From CAKZML01 sp963823435 (GTDB lineage: Bacteria > Pseudomonadota > Gammaproteobacteria > Steroidobacterales > BM003), in the NCBI GenBank assembly GCA_963823435.1, contig CAWGLN010000001.1, forward strand, positions 930,001 through 994,000: 64,000 bases of DNA, written 5' to 3'. Position numbers and translations under genes: made by a program. Shown here piece after piece: positions 1 to 9,074 of the stretch. Numbering within the stretch: the stretch's first letter is position 1; each line of letters starts with the position of its first letter. Under the pieces are notes generated by a model that saw nothing but the letters and a program-made list of their open reading frames with translations, did not search any database and was not told where the DNA came from.

Positions 1-1
1 G

Positions 2-424
2 ACTCCCGCGACCTACCAGGAGTTTTCCCTGCGCTACATGCAGGACATTACCCACGCACTGAAAAAACGCTACCCGGATACGCCGGTCATCCTGTTCACC
101 AAGAACGGCGGCGCCTGGCTGGAAGATATGGCCGCCACCGGTTGCGATGGCCTGGGTCTGGACTGGACCACGGATCTGGCAAACGCACGGGCCCGTGTTG
201 GTGACAGGGTCGCGCTGCAGGGCAACCTTGATCCCTCCGTTCTGTATTCCCCGCCCGAGGTGATCAGGCGCGAGGCAGGCAAGGTCCTGGAGAGTTTCGG
301 CCATGGCAATGGCCACGTGTTCAACCTTGGTCACGGCATCACGCCGGATGTAAATCCGGACCACGTGGGGGTGCTGGTAGAGGCGGTTCGCGAACTCAGT
401 CCCGCCTACCACAAGCCGGGCTGA
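2..424 (+). CDS. hemE: Uroporphyrinogen decarboxylase, C-terminal part (cut by window start)
   Basis: HemE decarboxylates the four acetate side chains of uroporphyrinogen III to give coproporphyrinogen III in cytosolic haem synthesis. Only about the last 140 residues are present; the frame is open from base 2. The fragment reads TPATYQEFSLRYM, then GLDWTTDL, then ALQGNLDPSVLY, and ends with FNLGHGITPDVNPDHV, the typical HemE C-terminal signature. The stop is at 422-424, just before a hairpin terminator facing fadD. No internal problem is visible; the missing N-terminus is only a window effect. Confidence 0.95.
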   Translation, partial: TPATYQEFSLRYMQDITHALKKRYPDTPVILFTKNGGAWLEDMAATGCDGLGLDWTTDLANARARVGDRVALQGNLDPSVLYSPPEVIRREAGKVLESFGHGNGHVFNLGHGITPDVNPDHVGVLVEAVRELSPAYHKPG

Positions 425-428
425 GTCC

Positions 429-461
429 AAAAAAATCAAAGGCTCCCGGGGGAGCCTTTGA
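429..461. terminator. Bidirectional hairpin terminator between hemE and fadD
   Basis: A perfect inverted repeat (CAAAGGCTCCC/GGGAGCCTTTG, 437-460) follows seven A residues at 429-435. Read on the minus strand the hairpin is followed by a T-run, so it is a strong intrinsic terminator for fadD. In the plus direction it closes hemE but with a weaker T-tract. Confidence 0.85.
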
Positions 462-492
462 TTCTACCAGGCACAGGATAAATAGAGTCGCC

Positions 493-2178
493 CTAGGCCT
501 TTACCTCGTCCCGAAGCTCGCGGCGCAGGATTTTGCCCACATTGGTCTTGGGCAGATCGTTGCGGAAGATGATTTCCCTGGGAACCTTGTAGGCGGTGAG
601 ATTCTCCTTCAGGTAGGCGAGGAGGTCCTTGGCGGTCAGGTTGGGGTCCTTGCGCACGGCATACAGGACCACCACTTCACCTGATTTTTCGTTTGGCCGT
701 CCTACCGCAGCAGCTTCAAGCACCCCTGGATGGGCCACTGCGACTTCTTCGATTTCGTTGGGGTACACGTTGAAGCCCGACACCAGGATCATGTCTTTCT
801 TACGGTCCTCGATAAAGGATTCCCCGCGTTCGTTCATGCGGCCCATGTCGCCACTGCGGAACCATCCACCATCCAGCATGACCTTGTCGGTCTCATCCTG
901 GCGCTGCCAGTAGCCCTCCATCACCTGGGGGCCACGAATACAAATTTCACCTATTTCACCCAGCGGCAATTCCTTGCCGTTGTCATCCATAATGCCGATT
1001 TCGGTATTCGGCAAAGGCATACCGATGGATCCCGTGAATTTTTCTTCCAGGGGTGATGTGCTGCTGGCCACCGGAGAGGTCTCGGTCAGGCCGTAACCCT
1101 GGGTCAGTACGCAACCGGTGACTTCCTTCCAGCGATTGGCTACCGGGCCCTGCACGGCCATGCCGCCACCGCCGGACCACTTCAGGTGGCTGAAATCGAC
1201 ATCGGCAAAGCCGGGCGTATTAAGCAATGCGTTAAACAGGGTATTAACACCGGTAATGATGCTGAACTTGTGTTTTTTCAGTTCTGCTACGAACGCTTTG
1301 AAATCCCGGGGATCTGTAATCAGGATGTTTTGTCCGCCCATGCGGACGAACTGGATCAGGTTAACTGTCAAGGCGAAAATGTGATAAAGCGGCAGGGCGG
1401 TAATCACAATTTCCCCATCCCGGATATTGGCCTGCGCCATCCACCCGGTCATTTGCAGGACATTGGATACCATGTTCTTGTGACTGAGCATGGCGCCCTT
1501 GGAAACACCGGTGGTTCCGCCGGTATATTGCAGGAATGCCAGGTCTTTGTGGTCCAGTTCCACGTCCTCAAGATTCTGCCATTTGCCATCGTTGATGGCT
1601 TGCTTGAGGGACACGGTATTCTGTATCTTCCAGTCCGGAATCATCTTCTTCACGTTGCGGACCACGAAGTTGACAATTTGACGCTTTGGCACGGAAAGCA
1701 TGTCACCAATCTCGGTGACGATAACCGTTTCCACACCGGTCTTGTCGATGACCTTGGCCAGGGTGTGGGCAAAGTTCTCCAGGATGACGATGGCCTTGGC
1801 CCCGGAATCCTTGAGCTGGTGCTCCAGTTCCCTGGGTGTGTACATGGGGTTGACGTTGACCACCACCAGGCCTGCCCTTAATGCGGCAAAAACCGCCACG
1901 GGGTACTGCAGCAGGTTAGGCATCATGATGGCCACGCGATCGCCTTTTTCCAGGCCTGCGATCTTCTGCAAGTAGGCTGCGAAATAGCGACTTAGCTGGT
2001 CAAGCTCGCCGTAGCTCAGGGTTTTACCCATGTTGCTGACTGCCGGAAGGTCCTTATAGGTGGCGAAACTCGCTTCCAGCATGTGTTTCAACGAGGCGTA
2101 CTGATGTATGTCCACTTCCGGCGGTACGCCTTTCGGGTAATGTTTCAGCCAGATCTTTTCCACTTGTTGAATCCTCAT
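493..2178 (-). CDS. fadD: Long-chain fatty acid--CoA ligase
   Basis: Activates fatty acids to acyl-CoA via an acyl-adenylate, feeding beta-oxidation, usually at the inner membrane. The protein has 561 residues, the normal FadD length. The ATP/AMP-binding P-loop-like motif YTGGTTGVSKGA lies near residue 218. The fatty-acyl-CoA-synthetase signature (GGWFRSGDMG through FNVYPNEIEEV) is in the C-terminal third, and the conserved C-terminal lysine is in the PKTNVGKILRRE context. It ends against the shared terminator with hemE. The 125-bp gap upstream (2179-2303) separates it from tesA and probably holds its promoter; no FadR-type operator was recognised. Confidence 0.95.
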   Translation of the reverse strand: MRIQQVEKIWLKHYPKGVPPEVDIHQYASLKHMLEASFATYKDLPAVSNMGKTLSYGELDQLSRYFAAYLQKIAGLEKGDRVAIMMPNLLQYPVAVFAALRAGLVVVNVNPMYTPRELEHQLKDSGAKAIVILENFAHTLAKVIDKTGVETVIVTEIGDMLSVPKRQIVNFVVRNVKKMIPDWKIQNTVSLKQAINDGKWQNLEDVELDHKDLAFLQYTGGTTGVSKGAMLSHKNMVSNVLQMTGWMAQANIRDGEIVITALPLYHIFALTVNLIQFVRMGGQNILITDPRDFKAFVAELKKHKFSIITGVNTLFNALLNTPGFADVDFSHLKWSGGGGMAVQGPVANRWKEVTGCVLTQGYGLTETSPVASSTSPLEEKFTGSIGMPLPNTEIGIMDDNGKELPLGEIGEICIRGPQVMEGYWQRQDETDKVMLDGGWFRSGDMGRMNERGESFIEDRKKDMILVSGFNVYPNEIEEVAVAHPGVLEAAAVGRPNEKSGEVVVLYAVRKDPNLTAKDLLAYLKENLTAYKVPREIIFRNDLPKTNVGKILRRELRDEVKA

Positions 2179-2303
2179 CGAGCGGCCCGGCCACTGTCAG
2201 GACGGGTGCTCTGCTCGGCCAGCGCAGTTACGGGCGCAATCTGCATGCACCACACAGTCTTTTGTTACACCGTTTATATCACTGCGACATCGACAGCGAC
2301 AAC

Positions 2304-2981
2304 CTAAGTAGCAGGCGGCCCTTCTTCCGACGCTTCTAGAGCGGCCCGGATTGCGGGCCAGATATTCTCCAGCAGGCGTGGTTGGGCTGCCGCCACCGGA
2401 TGTATTCCGTCAGGCTGCATCATGTTGCTGTCCAGGGCGATGCCCTCCAGTGCAAACGGCGCCAGGAACAACCCCTGCTGCCTGGCAAGCTCGCCGTACA
2501 TGGCGTAAAACCCTTCCGAATACTCCTGGCCGTAGTTGGGCGGAACGCGTATACCGACCAGCACCACCTCGGCCCCCGCCTGCTTGCTCAGCCCAATGAT
2601 CTGTTCAAGATTCGCCCGAACCATGGCAAGCGGGAGGGCGCGCAGACCGTCGTTCCCGCCCAGTTCGACAACCACCACGACGGGCCGGTGCAAGGCGAGG
2701 GCCCTGGGCAGTCGATTCAAGCCTCCGCCGGTGGTTTCACCGCTCATGCTGGCGTTCACCACGCTGTGCCCGTACCCTTGGTCCTTCAGCCGTTGCTGGA
2801 GCAACTGGACCCAGCCCTGGTCCAGATCGATGTTGTACCCGGCGCTAAGGCTGTCGCCCAGGACCAGCAGGTAAGGCTCGGCCCGGAGTGACGGCGCAAT
2901 GACCAGCATGACCCAGAGGATCAGAAGTTTGGAACACAAGGATGAGGCGGCCAACGGGCCTGTGTTGAAAGCGGTAAACAT
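2304..2981 (-). CDS. tesA: Periplasmic GDSL esterase, acyl-CoA thioesterase I / lysophospholipase L1
   Basis: SGNH/GDSL hydrolase exported to the periplasm; the family hydrolyses acyl-CoA and lysophospholipid esters. The GDSL block reads LVLGDSLSAGYN, the oxyanion Asn block ELGGNDGLR, and the catalytic Asp-His pair lies in PDGIHPVA near the C-terminus. A hydrophobic signal (LLILWVMLVIAPSLRA) precedes the mature start. The start is uncertain: ATG at 2981 gives a long n-region, and TTG at 2939 would give a more typical signal peptide. Its 5' end overlaps that of the divergent ABC ATPase gene. The same tesA/ybbA/ybbP arrangement is found in E. coli. Confidence 0.9.
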   Translation of the reverse strand: MFTAFNTGPLAASSLCSKLLILWVMLVIAPSLRAEPYLLVLGDSLSAGYNIDLDQGWVQLLQQRLKDQGYGHSVVNASMSGETTGGGLNRLPRALALHRPVVVVVELGGNDGLRALPLAMVRANLEQIIGLSKQAGAEVVLVGIRVPPNYGQEYSEGFYAMYGELARQQGLFLAPFALEGIALDSNMMQPDGIHPVAAAQPRLLENIWPAIRAALEASEEGPPAT

Positions 2982-3636
2982 CGGCAAGAAGGTTACCAGC
3001 CCAGAGGGTCAGTTGGCCATACTCGACCAGGTAAGCCTGGAAATTTTCTGTGGCGAGACGGTTGCCATCGTAGGGCAATCGGGCGCCGGAAAATCCACCC
3101 TGCTGGCGCTTCTGGCGGGGTTGGACGAAGCCACTGAAGGTGAGGTGTGGCTGGACGGTATTGCGCTGTCAGGCCTGGACGAAGACGGACGCGCTGCCCG
3201 GCGAGCCGGGCGGGTCGGATTCGTCTTCCAGTCGTTTCACCTCATCCCGTCGCTAACGGCCCATGAGAACGTCATGCTTCCGCTGGAACTCGCCGGGGTG
3301 GCGGACGCGGCGGCGCGCGCGGACGAGGTGCTTGAACAGGTTGGCCTGGCACGCCGAAGGCGTCATTATCCGCGCCAGTTATCGGGTGGCGAGAAGCAGC
3401 GCGTGGCCATAGCCCGGGCCTTTGTTACCCGTCCCCGCATCCTGTTCGCCGATGAACCCACGGGCAACCTGGACTCGCGTACCGGCGCCAGGATTGTGGA
3501 TCTGATGTTTGCCCTGAACAAGGCCCTGGGCACCACACTGGTATTGGTAACCCATGACCTGGCTATCGCCTCGCGTTGTGACCGTATCATGAACATTGAG
3601 GATGGCCGCCTGCTGCCCCGGGAGCAATCGATCTGA
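2899..3636 (+). CDS. ybbA: ABC transporter ATP-binding protein, YbbA/LolD-like
   Basis: ATPase subunit of a MacB/LolCDE-type mechanotransmission ABC system. Walker A reads GQSGAGKSTLL, the Q-loop region FVFQSFHLIPSL, the signature LSGGEKQRVAIARA, and Walker B ILFADEPTGNLD. Its TGA overlaps by one base the ATG of the permease gene downstream, so the two are translationally coupled. ATG 2899 or 2908, or GTG 2962, could be the start; the longer forms extend into the divergent tesA. The substrate of this family is not established. Confidence 0.9.
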   Translation: MTSMTQRIRSLEHKDEAANGPVLKAVNIGKKVTSPEGQLAILDQVSLEIFCGETVAIVGQSGAGKSTLLALLAGLDEATEGEVWLDGIALSGLDEDGRAARRAGRVGFVFQSFHLIPSLTAHENVMLPLELAGVADAAARADEVLEQVGLARRRRHYPRQLSGGEKQRVAIARAFVTRPRILFADEPTGNLDSRTGARIVDLMFALNKALGTTLVLVTHDLAIASRCDRIMNIEDGRLLPREQSI

Positions 3637-6131
3637 TGGGCTCGCTTGCTGCAGGACTCAGGGCGCTGCGACGGGACTGGCGGGCCGGCGAACTGAACGT
3701 GCTGATGCTGGCGGTAATCGTTGGCATTAGTGCGCTGTCAGCGGTAGCCTTGTTTACTTCTCGCATAGCGGTGACGGTGCAACAACAGGCTGCCGAAGTA
3801 CTGGCCGCAGACCTCGTGGTCAGCTCCAGTCGGCCATTGGCAGCCGAAATCTTCGATCTCGCGAACCAGCAGAATTTGTTACAGGCAAGGGTCACCAGTT
3901 TCGCCAGTGCGGCCTTCGCCGGCGAAACAAGCACACTGGTTGCGGTAAAAGCGGTTGACGAAGAATACCCCTTGCGGGGCAAGCTGCGTGTTGCAGACAA
4001 ATTGTTTGCCCAGGCCTATCCCATTGATCAGGTGCCCCCTCCAGGGCAGGCCTGGGCCGAGGCCCGCCTGTTGGCCCGCCTGGGCATAGATACCGGCGGG
4101 CAAATTCGCCTGGGTGCACTGGAGCTCACGGTATCCAGGGTTGCAGACTACATACCGGACCAGGGCTTTCAGTTCGTGGACCTGGCGCCCACCCTGATTA
4201 TCAACATGCAGGACCTGGCAAGATCCGGGCTGGTAAGACCGGGAAGCCGGGTTTCATACAATCTGCTATTGGCTGGAGATACGGCCAGCCTGGGCAGGGC
4301 TCGGGAACAAATTGCCACCCGGGAGTCGGATTTCCTGACCTTGCGCGATCTGGACAACGCCCGACCTGAAATACGTGATGCAACCAGGCGGGCCAGGCAG
4401 TTCCTGGGGCTCGCGGCGCTGGTAAGCGCTTTCCTTTCTGCGGTGGCGGTGGCCATGGCCGCCCGGCGCTATGCCAATCGTCACCTGGATACCGTGGCGC
4501 TGATGAAATGCATGGGTGCTTCCCAGTCGCTGGTGCTGCGCCAGGGACTGGTGCAGATACTGTCGATAGCCCTGGTCACCGGTCTGGCGGGCAGCCTGGT
4601 TGGCTACTCGGTGCAAGCGGCCCTTGCCTGGTGGGCGCGCGATCTTATCCAGGGTGTTCTGCCGGCGCCGGCATTGTCGGCTTGGGCCATCGGTCCGGTG
4701 GCTGCATTGATCCTGCTGGTAGGGTTTGCCCTGCCGCCGCTGATGGAGTTGCGTCGGGTTTCGCCCATGCGAGTGCTGCGTCGAGACCTGGCGCCACCGC
4801 AGATAAGCCGCATCCTGGTCTACGGCCTGGCTGCCCTTTCCTACCTGCTGGCCGTGTTCTGGTTGGCGGGGGATCTGCGCATGCTCCTGCTGGTAACCGG
4901 CATCAACCTGGCGGCCGTGCTGGTGTTGAGTCTGGCCGGCTGGACCCTGGTTCTGCTGGTGGGACGCATGCGCCGTGGCATTGGTCTGGCCTGGCGCTAT
5001 GGCCTGGCAAATATAGCTCGCCGCGGCACTGAATCCGTGGTGCAGATAGTGGGTTTTGGCCTGGGCTTGATGGTGATGCTGTTGCTGACGGTCACCCGGG
5101 ATGACTTGATGAGTCAGTGGCGCGCTACCCTGCCGGATGACGCTCCAAATCATTTTTTTATCAATATTCAGCCCTCCGAGAAGGACCTGTTCATCGATAC
5201 GGTGACCGGCCATGGCCTGCCGGTTCCGGAGCTTTCGCCCCTGGTGCGTGCACGCATAGTAGCCATCAATGACACGCCGGTATCTGACATGGAGTTTGAT
5301 GACGAGCGTGGCCAGCGTTGGGTGCAACGAGAGCGAAACCTGACCTGGGCCGCCGATTTGCAGCAGGGTAACGACCTTCTTTCGGGCAGTTGGTGGGATG
5401 TGCAGGCGGACCCGGTGGGCCAGGTGTCGGTGGAGAACGAGTTTGCCGGGGAACTTGGATTAAAGCTTGGGGACAAGGTGGGGTTTGACTTGTCCGGCGA
5501 GCGGGTGGACGCCACCGTGACCAGTCTGCGCAAGGTTCGTTGGGACAGCTTCAGGCCAAACTTCTTTATGGTCCTGTCGCCTCAGACGGTCGATGATTCT
5601 CTGGCCAGTTATATCACCAGCGCGCACCTTGCCGCGGATCAGCGGGGCCTGTTACTGGATCTGGCTCGCACGCTGCCTGGCGTTACCGTGTTTGATATCG
5701 ACGCTATCCTGGGTCAAATTCGCGGTGTGATGGACAAGGCCTCACTTGCCGTCCAGTACGTGTTCATGTTCACGGTGCTGGCGGGTGTCATGGTTCTTGT
5801 AGCGGCTGTCCAGGCGACGCGGGACGAGCGGCGTTACGAGAGCGCAATGTTAAGGACGCTGGGTGCGAGTCGAAGAACGGTGCTGATGGGTGTGGTGACC
5901 GAATTTGCCGTACTTGGTTTGCTCAGCGGCCTGCTGGGTGCGGCCGGCGCCAGCGTGGCAAGTTACCTGTTGGCGACCCGGGTGTTTGAGCTGCAAGGTC
6001 ACTGGGATGGCAGTCTTTGGTTGCTGGGCATACTCGGTGGCACTTTCCTGGTGGGCTTGAGCGGCCTGCTGGCGACACGCAGCGTGGTAAACCAGCCGCC
6101 GGTGCTGACCCTCCGTGGGGACGGGATCTAG
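3636..6131 (+). CDS. ybbP: ABC transporter permease with two FtsX domains, YbbP-like
   Basis: Large inner-membrane permease (831 residues) forming a pair with the ATPase just upstream. A first transmembrane segment near residues 20-45 is followed by a periplasmic region. A block of membrane helices around residues 255-480 and a final block near residues 690-830 correspond to the two FtsX domains (motifs ALMKCMGAS and AMLRTLGAS). It ends with a four-base CTAG overlap with the convergent photolyase gene. Members are suspected to move envelope lipids or lipoproteins; that is family inference, not visible here. Confidence 0.9.
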   Translation: MGSLAAGLRALRRDWRAGELNVLMLAVIVGISALSAVALFTSRIAVTVQQQAAEVLAADLVVSSSRPLAAEIFDLANQQNLLQARVTSFASAAFAGETSTLVAVKAVDEEYPLRGKLRVADKLFAQAYPIDQVPPPGQAWAEARLLARLGIDTGGQIRLGALELTVSRVADYIPDQGFQFVDLAPTLIINMQDLARSGLVRPGSRVSYNLLLAGDTASLGRAREQIATRESDFLTLRDLDNARPEIRDATRRARQFLGLAALVSAFLSAVAVAMAARRYANRHLDTVALMKCMGASQSLVLRQGLVQILSIALVTGLAGSLVGYSVQAALAWWARDLIQGVLPAPALSAWAIGPVAALILLVGFALPPLMELRRVSPMRVLRRDLAPPQISRILVYGLAALSYLLAVFWLAGDLRMLLLVTGINLAAVLVLSLAGWTLVLLVGRMRRGIGLAWRYGLANIARRGTESVVQIVGFGLGLMVMLLLTVTRDDLMSQWRATLPDDAPNHFFINIQPSEKDLFIDTVTGHGLPVPELSPLVRARIVAINDTPVSDMEFDDERGQRWVQRERNLTWAADLQQGNDLLSGSWWDVQADPVGQVSVENEFAGELGLKLGDKVGFDLSGERVDATVTSLRKVRWDSFRPNFFMVLSPQTVDDSLASYITSAHLAADQRGLLLDLARTLPGVTVFDIDAILGQIRGVMDKASLAVQYVFMFTVLAGVMVLVAAVQATRDERRYESAMLRTLGASRRTVLMGVVTEFAVLGLLSGLLGAAGASVASYLLATRVFELQGHWDGSLWLLGILGGTFLVGLSGLLATRSVVNQPPVLTLRGDGI

Positions 6132-7579
6132 CGGTCCTGGTGGCGGGTTGCCGCCAGTGCTTCCAGCGCCTCCCTGCGACTCTGGGCCAGGTCCACGATC
6201 GGCAGCGGGTAGCCTTGCCTGGAGTCTGCCGACACCAACCAGGGTTGCTGCACAAATTTATCGGGTAACGCTGCCAACTCCGGCAACCATCGTCGCAGGT
6301 AGCGGCCCCGGGCATCGAATTTTTGGCCTTGCAACACCGGGTTGAATATCCGGAAGTACGGGGCCGCATCGACACCGCAGCCAGCCGACCACTGCCAGCC
6401 CATGGTGTTGCTGGCCAGGTCTGCGTCGACCAGGGTATCCCAGAACCAGGCAGCGCCCTTCCACCAGGGGATGCGCAGGTTCTTGACCAGCAGGGAGGCC
6501 GCGAGCATACGTACCCGGTTGTGCATGAAGCCTGTCTGCCATAACTCCCGCATACCCGCGTCCACGATCGGGATACCGGTGCGGCCCTGCTGCCATGCGT
6601 CCAGCAAGCGGGCGTGATCCTTGCGCCAGGGAAAGGCACGGTATTTTGGGTACATGGGCTCGGCCGGGCTTTTCGGGTAGTGATGCAGCACGTGCTGGGC
6701 AAATTCTCGCCAGCCCAGTTGACGCAAGAAAGCCAGGGTTTGTGCCTCATTGCCGTGATGACTCTCAGCAAGACGCAGCCTTTGCCATACCTGGCGGGGT
6801 GAGATTTCCCCGAAATGCAGGTGGGGCGAGAGCCGTGACACACCCTCCACACCCGGGTAGTCCCTCTGCGTCGAATAATCTTCCAGGGCGGATTCACTAA
6901 ACGCATCCAGCCTGGCCGCGGCCGCCTGTTCACCCACTTGCCAGTGCTCTGCCAGGCCTGCGGTCCAGTCTCCGGCGGGGCCGGGACGAGGCAACAGTTC
7001 CAGCTCGGCCAGTGTCAGGCTGGTGGGCCATTTTCCAGGCGCCTGAAGACGTGACGGTTTGGCCAGGGCCTGGGCGGGCTCACCCCGGCTCTGCAAGGCT
7101 TTCCAGTAATGGGTAAATACCTTGAATGGCTGACCCTGGCGGTTGGCCAGGGATTGAGGCTCGGCAAGGTTACCGGGCTGGAACGACTGGACCTCCAGCC
7201 CCCGGGTCTGCAAGCTGCTCGTCACACTGAGATCCCGGGCACTGCAGGCGGGCTCATACATTCGGTTGAAAAAGACCGCTCCGGCACCGGTTTCCCTTGC
7301 CAGCGTCTGCAGGGCTTGCGCGCTGGGGCCCCGGCGTATTACCAGGCGGCTGCCCGCCTGTCGCAGAGATGCGGCAAGGGTGGCAAGGCCCTGGTATAGC
7401 CACCAGCTGGAGGCGCCACCGGGTTGCCAGGGCGCCTCCTCGTCCGGGGCGTGTACGTAGACCGGGATGACCGGTCCGCGCAGGCTGGCCTGCAGCAGGG
7501 CGGGATTATCCGCCAGGCGCAGGTCGCGGCGAACCCAGTACAGTGTCGGTGTCTCATCCATAGGGTGGTTTTCACTCAT
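6128..7579 (-). CDS. phrB: Deoxyribodipyrimidine photo-lyase (CPD class I)
   Basis: Flavoenzyme that reverses UV-induced cyclobutane pyrimidine dimers using blue light. The N-terminal photolyase domain (YWVRRDLRLADNPAL, residues 14-28) carries the antenna site. The C-terminal FAD domain includes GIPIVDAGMRELW, MHNRVRM and DADLASNTMGWQW. Aligning the last motif with E. coli PhrB places Trp at the positions of W382 and W359 of the electron-transfer chain and Asn at N378. At 483 residues it is full length. The start overlaps by four bases (ATGA) the stop of the upstream dehydrogenase gene, so both probably share a transcript. Confidence 0.95.
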   Translation of the reverse strand: MSENHPMDETPTLYWVRRDLRLADNPALLQASLRGPVIPVYVHAPDEEAPWQPGGASSWWLYQGLATLAASLRQAGSRLVIRRGPSAQALQTLARETGAGAVFFNRMYEPACSARDLSVTSSLQTRGLEVQSFQPGNLAEPQSLANRQGQPFKVFTHYWKALQSRGEPAQALAKPSRLQAPGKWPTSLTLAELELLPRPGPAGDWTAGLAEHWQVGEQAAAARLDAFSESALEDYSTQRDYPGVEGVSRLSPHLHFGEISPRQVWQRLRLAESHHGNEAQTLAFLRQLGWREFAQHVLHHYPKSPAEPMYPKYRAFPWRKDHARLLDAWQQGRTGIPIVDAGMRELWQTGFMHNRVRMLAASLLVKNLRIPWWKGAAWFWDTLVDADLASNTMGWQWSAGCGVDAAPYFRIFNPVLQGQKFDARGRYLRRWLPELAALPDKFVQQPWLVSADSRQGYPLPIVDLAQSRREALEALAATRHQDR

Positions 7580-8529
7580 GGCAGGTCACGCAGGGGAGTG
7601 CCCTGCAGGAAGGCCTGAATATTCTCTGCAATCTGTTCTACCGCACGTTGCCGTGACTGGCGCGCCGCCCAGGCAATGTGCGGGGTGAGAATCAGGCGCG
7701 GGATGGATGGATCCAGCAAGGGGTTACTCGCCACCGGTGGTTCCTGCTCCAGCACGTCAATACCCGCGCCCCCCAGTTGCCCGGTGCACAGGGCGTCTGC
7801 CAGGGCCCGGGGATCCACCAGGGCACCCCTGGCGGTATTTATCAGCAGGGCATCGGGCTTCATCAGCGCCAGCTCCCGCTGCCCGATCAAGTGCCGGGTC
7901 TGTTCGTTTAACGGACAATGCAGGCTGACTACATCGGAGGTCTTTAACAGGTGTTCCAGGCTTACCCTGCCCGGACTCACCGGCTGACCGGACCGCTGAC
8001 CCACCTGCACGCGCATGCCAAAAGCCCCTGCAGTTCGATATACAGCCTTGCCCAGTTCCCCGTAGCCGACGATACCCAGGGTGAGTCCGGACAGTTCTCG
8101 CTGGGGGTGATTGAGCATGCAAAAGTGTGGGTGCTTTTGCCAGGCGCCACCTCTCGCCAGGGCATCGAACTCCTCCAGGTATTGGGTCAGGGACAGCATC
8201 ATTGCGAACACATGCTGCACCACCGAGGCGCTGCAATAGCCGCGTATATTGCGAACCTTGACCCCGCGCTGTCTGGCTGCTTGCAGGTCCACATTGTCGC
8301 TGCCAGTGGCGGCGAGACAAATCAATTGCAGAGCCCCGGCGTCTTCTATGAGCTGCCGGCTCATGTGGACCTTGTTGAGGATGACAATCGCGGCACCATC
8401 AATGCGGCCGGCGATATCCGCAACGCCGGTATGGCGATAAACCGCCAGTTCGGGTACCCACTGCCGCAGGGGCTGCAGGTCCAGGTCTCCACGATCCAGT
8501 GTTTCACTATCCAGAAAAACAGCGCGCAT
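7576..8529 (-). CDS. D-2-hydroxyacid dehydrogenase (glycerate dehydrogenase / hydroxypyruvate reductase type)
   Basis: NAD(P)H-dependent reduction of a 2-keto acid, most likely hydroxypyruvate or glyoxylate to glycerate or glycolate. The 317-residue protein has the Rossmann motif GIVGYGELGKAVY near residue 150. The downstream dehydrogenase signature LINTARGALVDPRAL follows, and the C-terminal catalytic His lies in LTPHIAWAA. It is the first gene of a two-gene unit with phrB and is divergent from the YcgN-family gene. The exact substrate cannot be told from sequence; formate or phosphoglycerate dehydrogenase is less likely at this length. Confidence 0.85.
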   Translation of the reverse strand: MRAVFLDSETLDRGDLDLQPLRQWVPELAVYRHTGVADIAGRIDGAAIVILNKVHMSRQLIEDAGALQLICLAATGSDNVDLQAARQRGVKVRNIRGYCSASVVQHVFAMMLSLTQYLEEFDALARGGAWQKHPHFCMLNHPQRELSGLTLGIVGYGELGKAVYRTAGAFGMRVQVGQRSGQPVSPGRVSLEHLLKTSDVVSLHCPLNEQTRHLIGQRELALMKPDALLINTARGALVDPRALADALCTGQLGGAGIDVLEQEPPVASNPLLDPSIPRLILTPHIAWAARQSRQRAVEQIAENIQAFLQGTPLRDLP

Positions 8530-8590
8530 TGATCACTCCCCGCCGGTCCAAGCACGTATGATACGACATGAGTACCTTAGGTTGCGGAGC

Positions 8591-9061
8591 ATGGGCTTGA
8601 GTGACGAGATTGAGAAGCTGGAACCGGAGTTCTGGAAGCACAAGTCCCTGGAGGAGATGTCGGCGGCTGAGTGGGAGGCCGTATGTGACGGTTGCGGTCG
8701 CTGTTGTTTGCACAAGCTGGAGGACGAGGATACCGGGGCGATAGTGCATACCCGTGTGGCCTGCCGTCTGCTGGATATACAGGCCTGTTCTTGTTCCAGC
8801 TACCAGCGGCGTTTCGAGCTGGTTCCGGACTGTATCGTGCTGGACCCAACTCGCAGCACGTTTCACTGGTTACCGGCAAGTTGCGCTTACCGCCGTCTTG
8901 ATGAGGGCAGGACGCTTGAGTGGTGGCATCCGCTGGTGTCCGGGAATCGTCACACCGTTCACCAGGCCGGCATCTCGGTCAGGGAGTTTGCCCTGCCCGA
9001 AGAGGCAGTGCACACGGAGGAGCTTGACCAGTGCCTGGCAGACTGGATTGATAATGACTGA
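8591..9061 (+). CDS. YcgN-family cysteine-cluster protein (UPF0260)
   Basis: Small cytosolic protein of about 156 residues rich in cysteine: CDGCGRCC near residue 35, then single Cys residues in VACRLL, ACSC, DCIVLD and SCAYR. The arrangement suggests a metal or Fe-S site, but the family has no proven function. The ATG at 8591 matches the usual family N-terminus; an in-frame ATG at 8558 would add 11 residues. It lies just upstream of a nitroreductase gene, with a 13-base gap. Confidence 0.88.
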   Translation: MGLSDEIEKLEPEFWKHKSLEEMSAAEWEAVCDGCGRCCLHKLEDEDTGAIVHTRVACRLLDIQACSCSSYQRRFELVPDCIVLDPTRSTFHWLPASCAYRRLDEGRTLEWWHPLVSGNRHTVHQAGISVREFALPEEAVHTEELDQCLADWIDND

Positions 9062-9074
9062 CCCGGAGGCCTGT

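Noticed and set aside
4266..5327. A 353-residue frame antisense to the ABC permease
   Set aside because: Gln/His-rich composition typical of an antisense shadow; the sense gene is intact and conserved.
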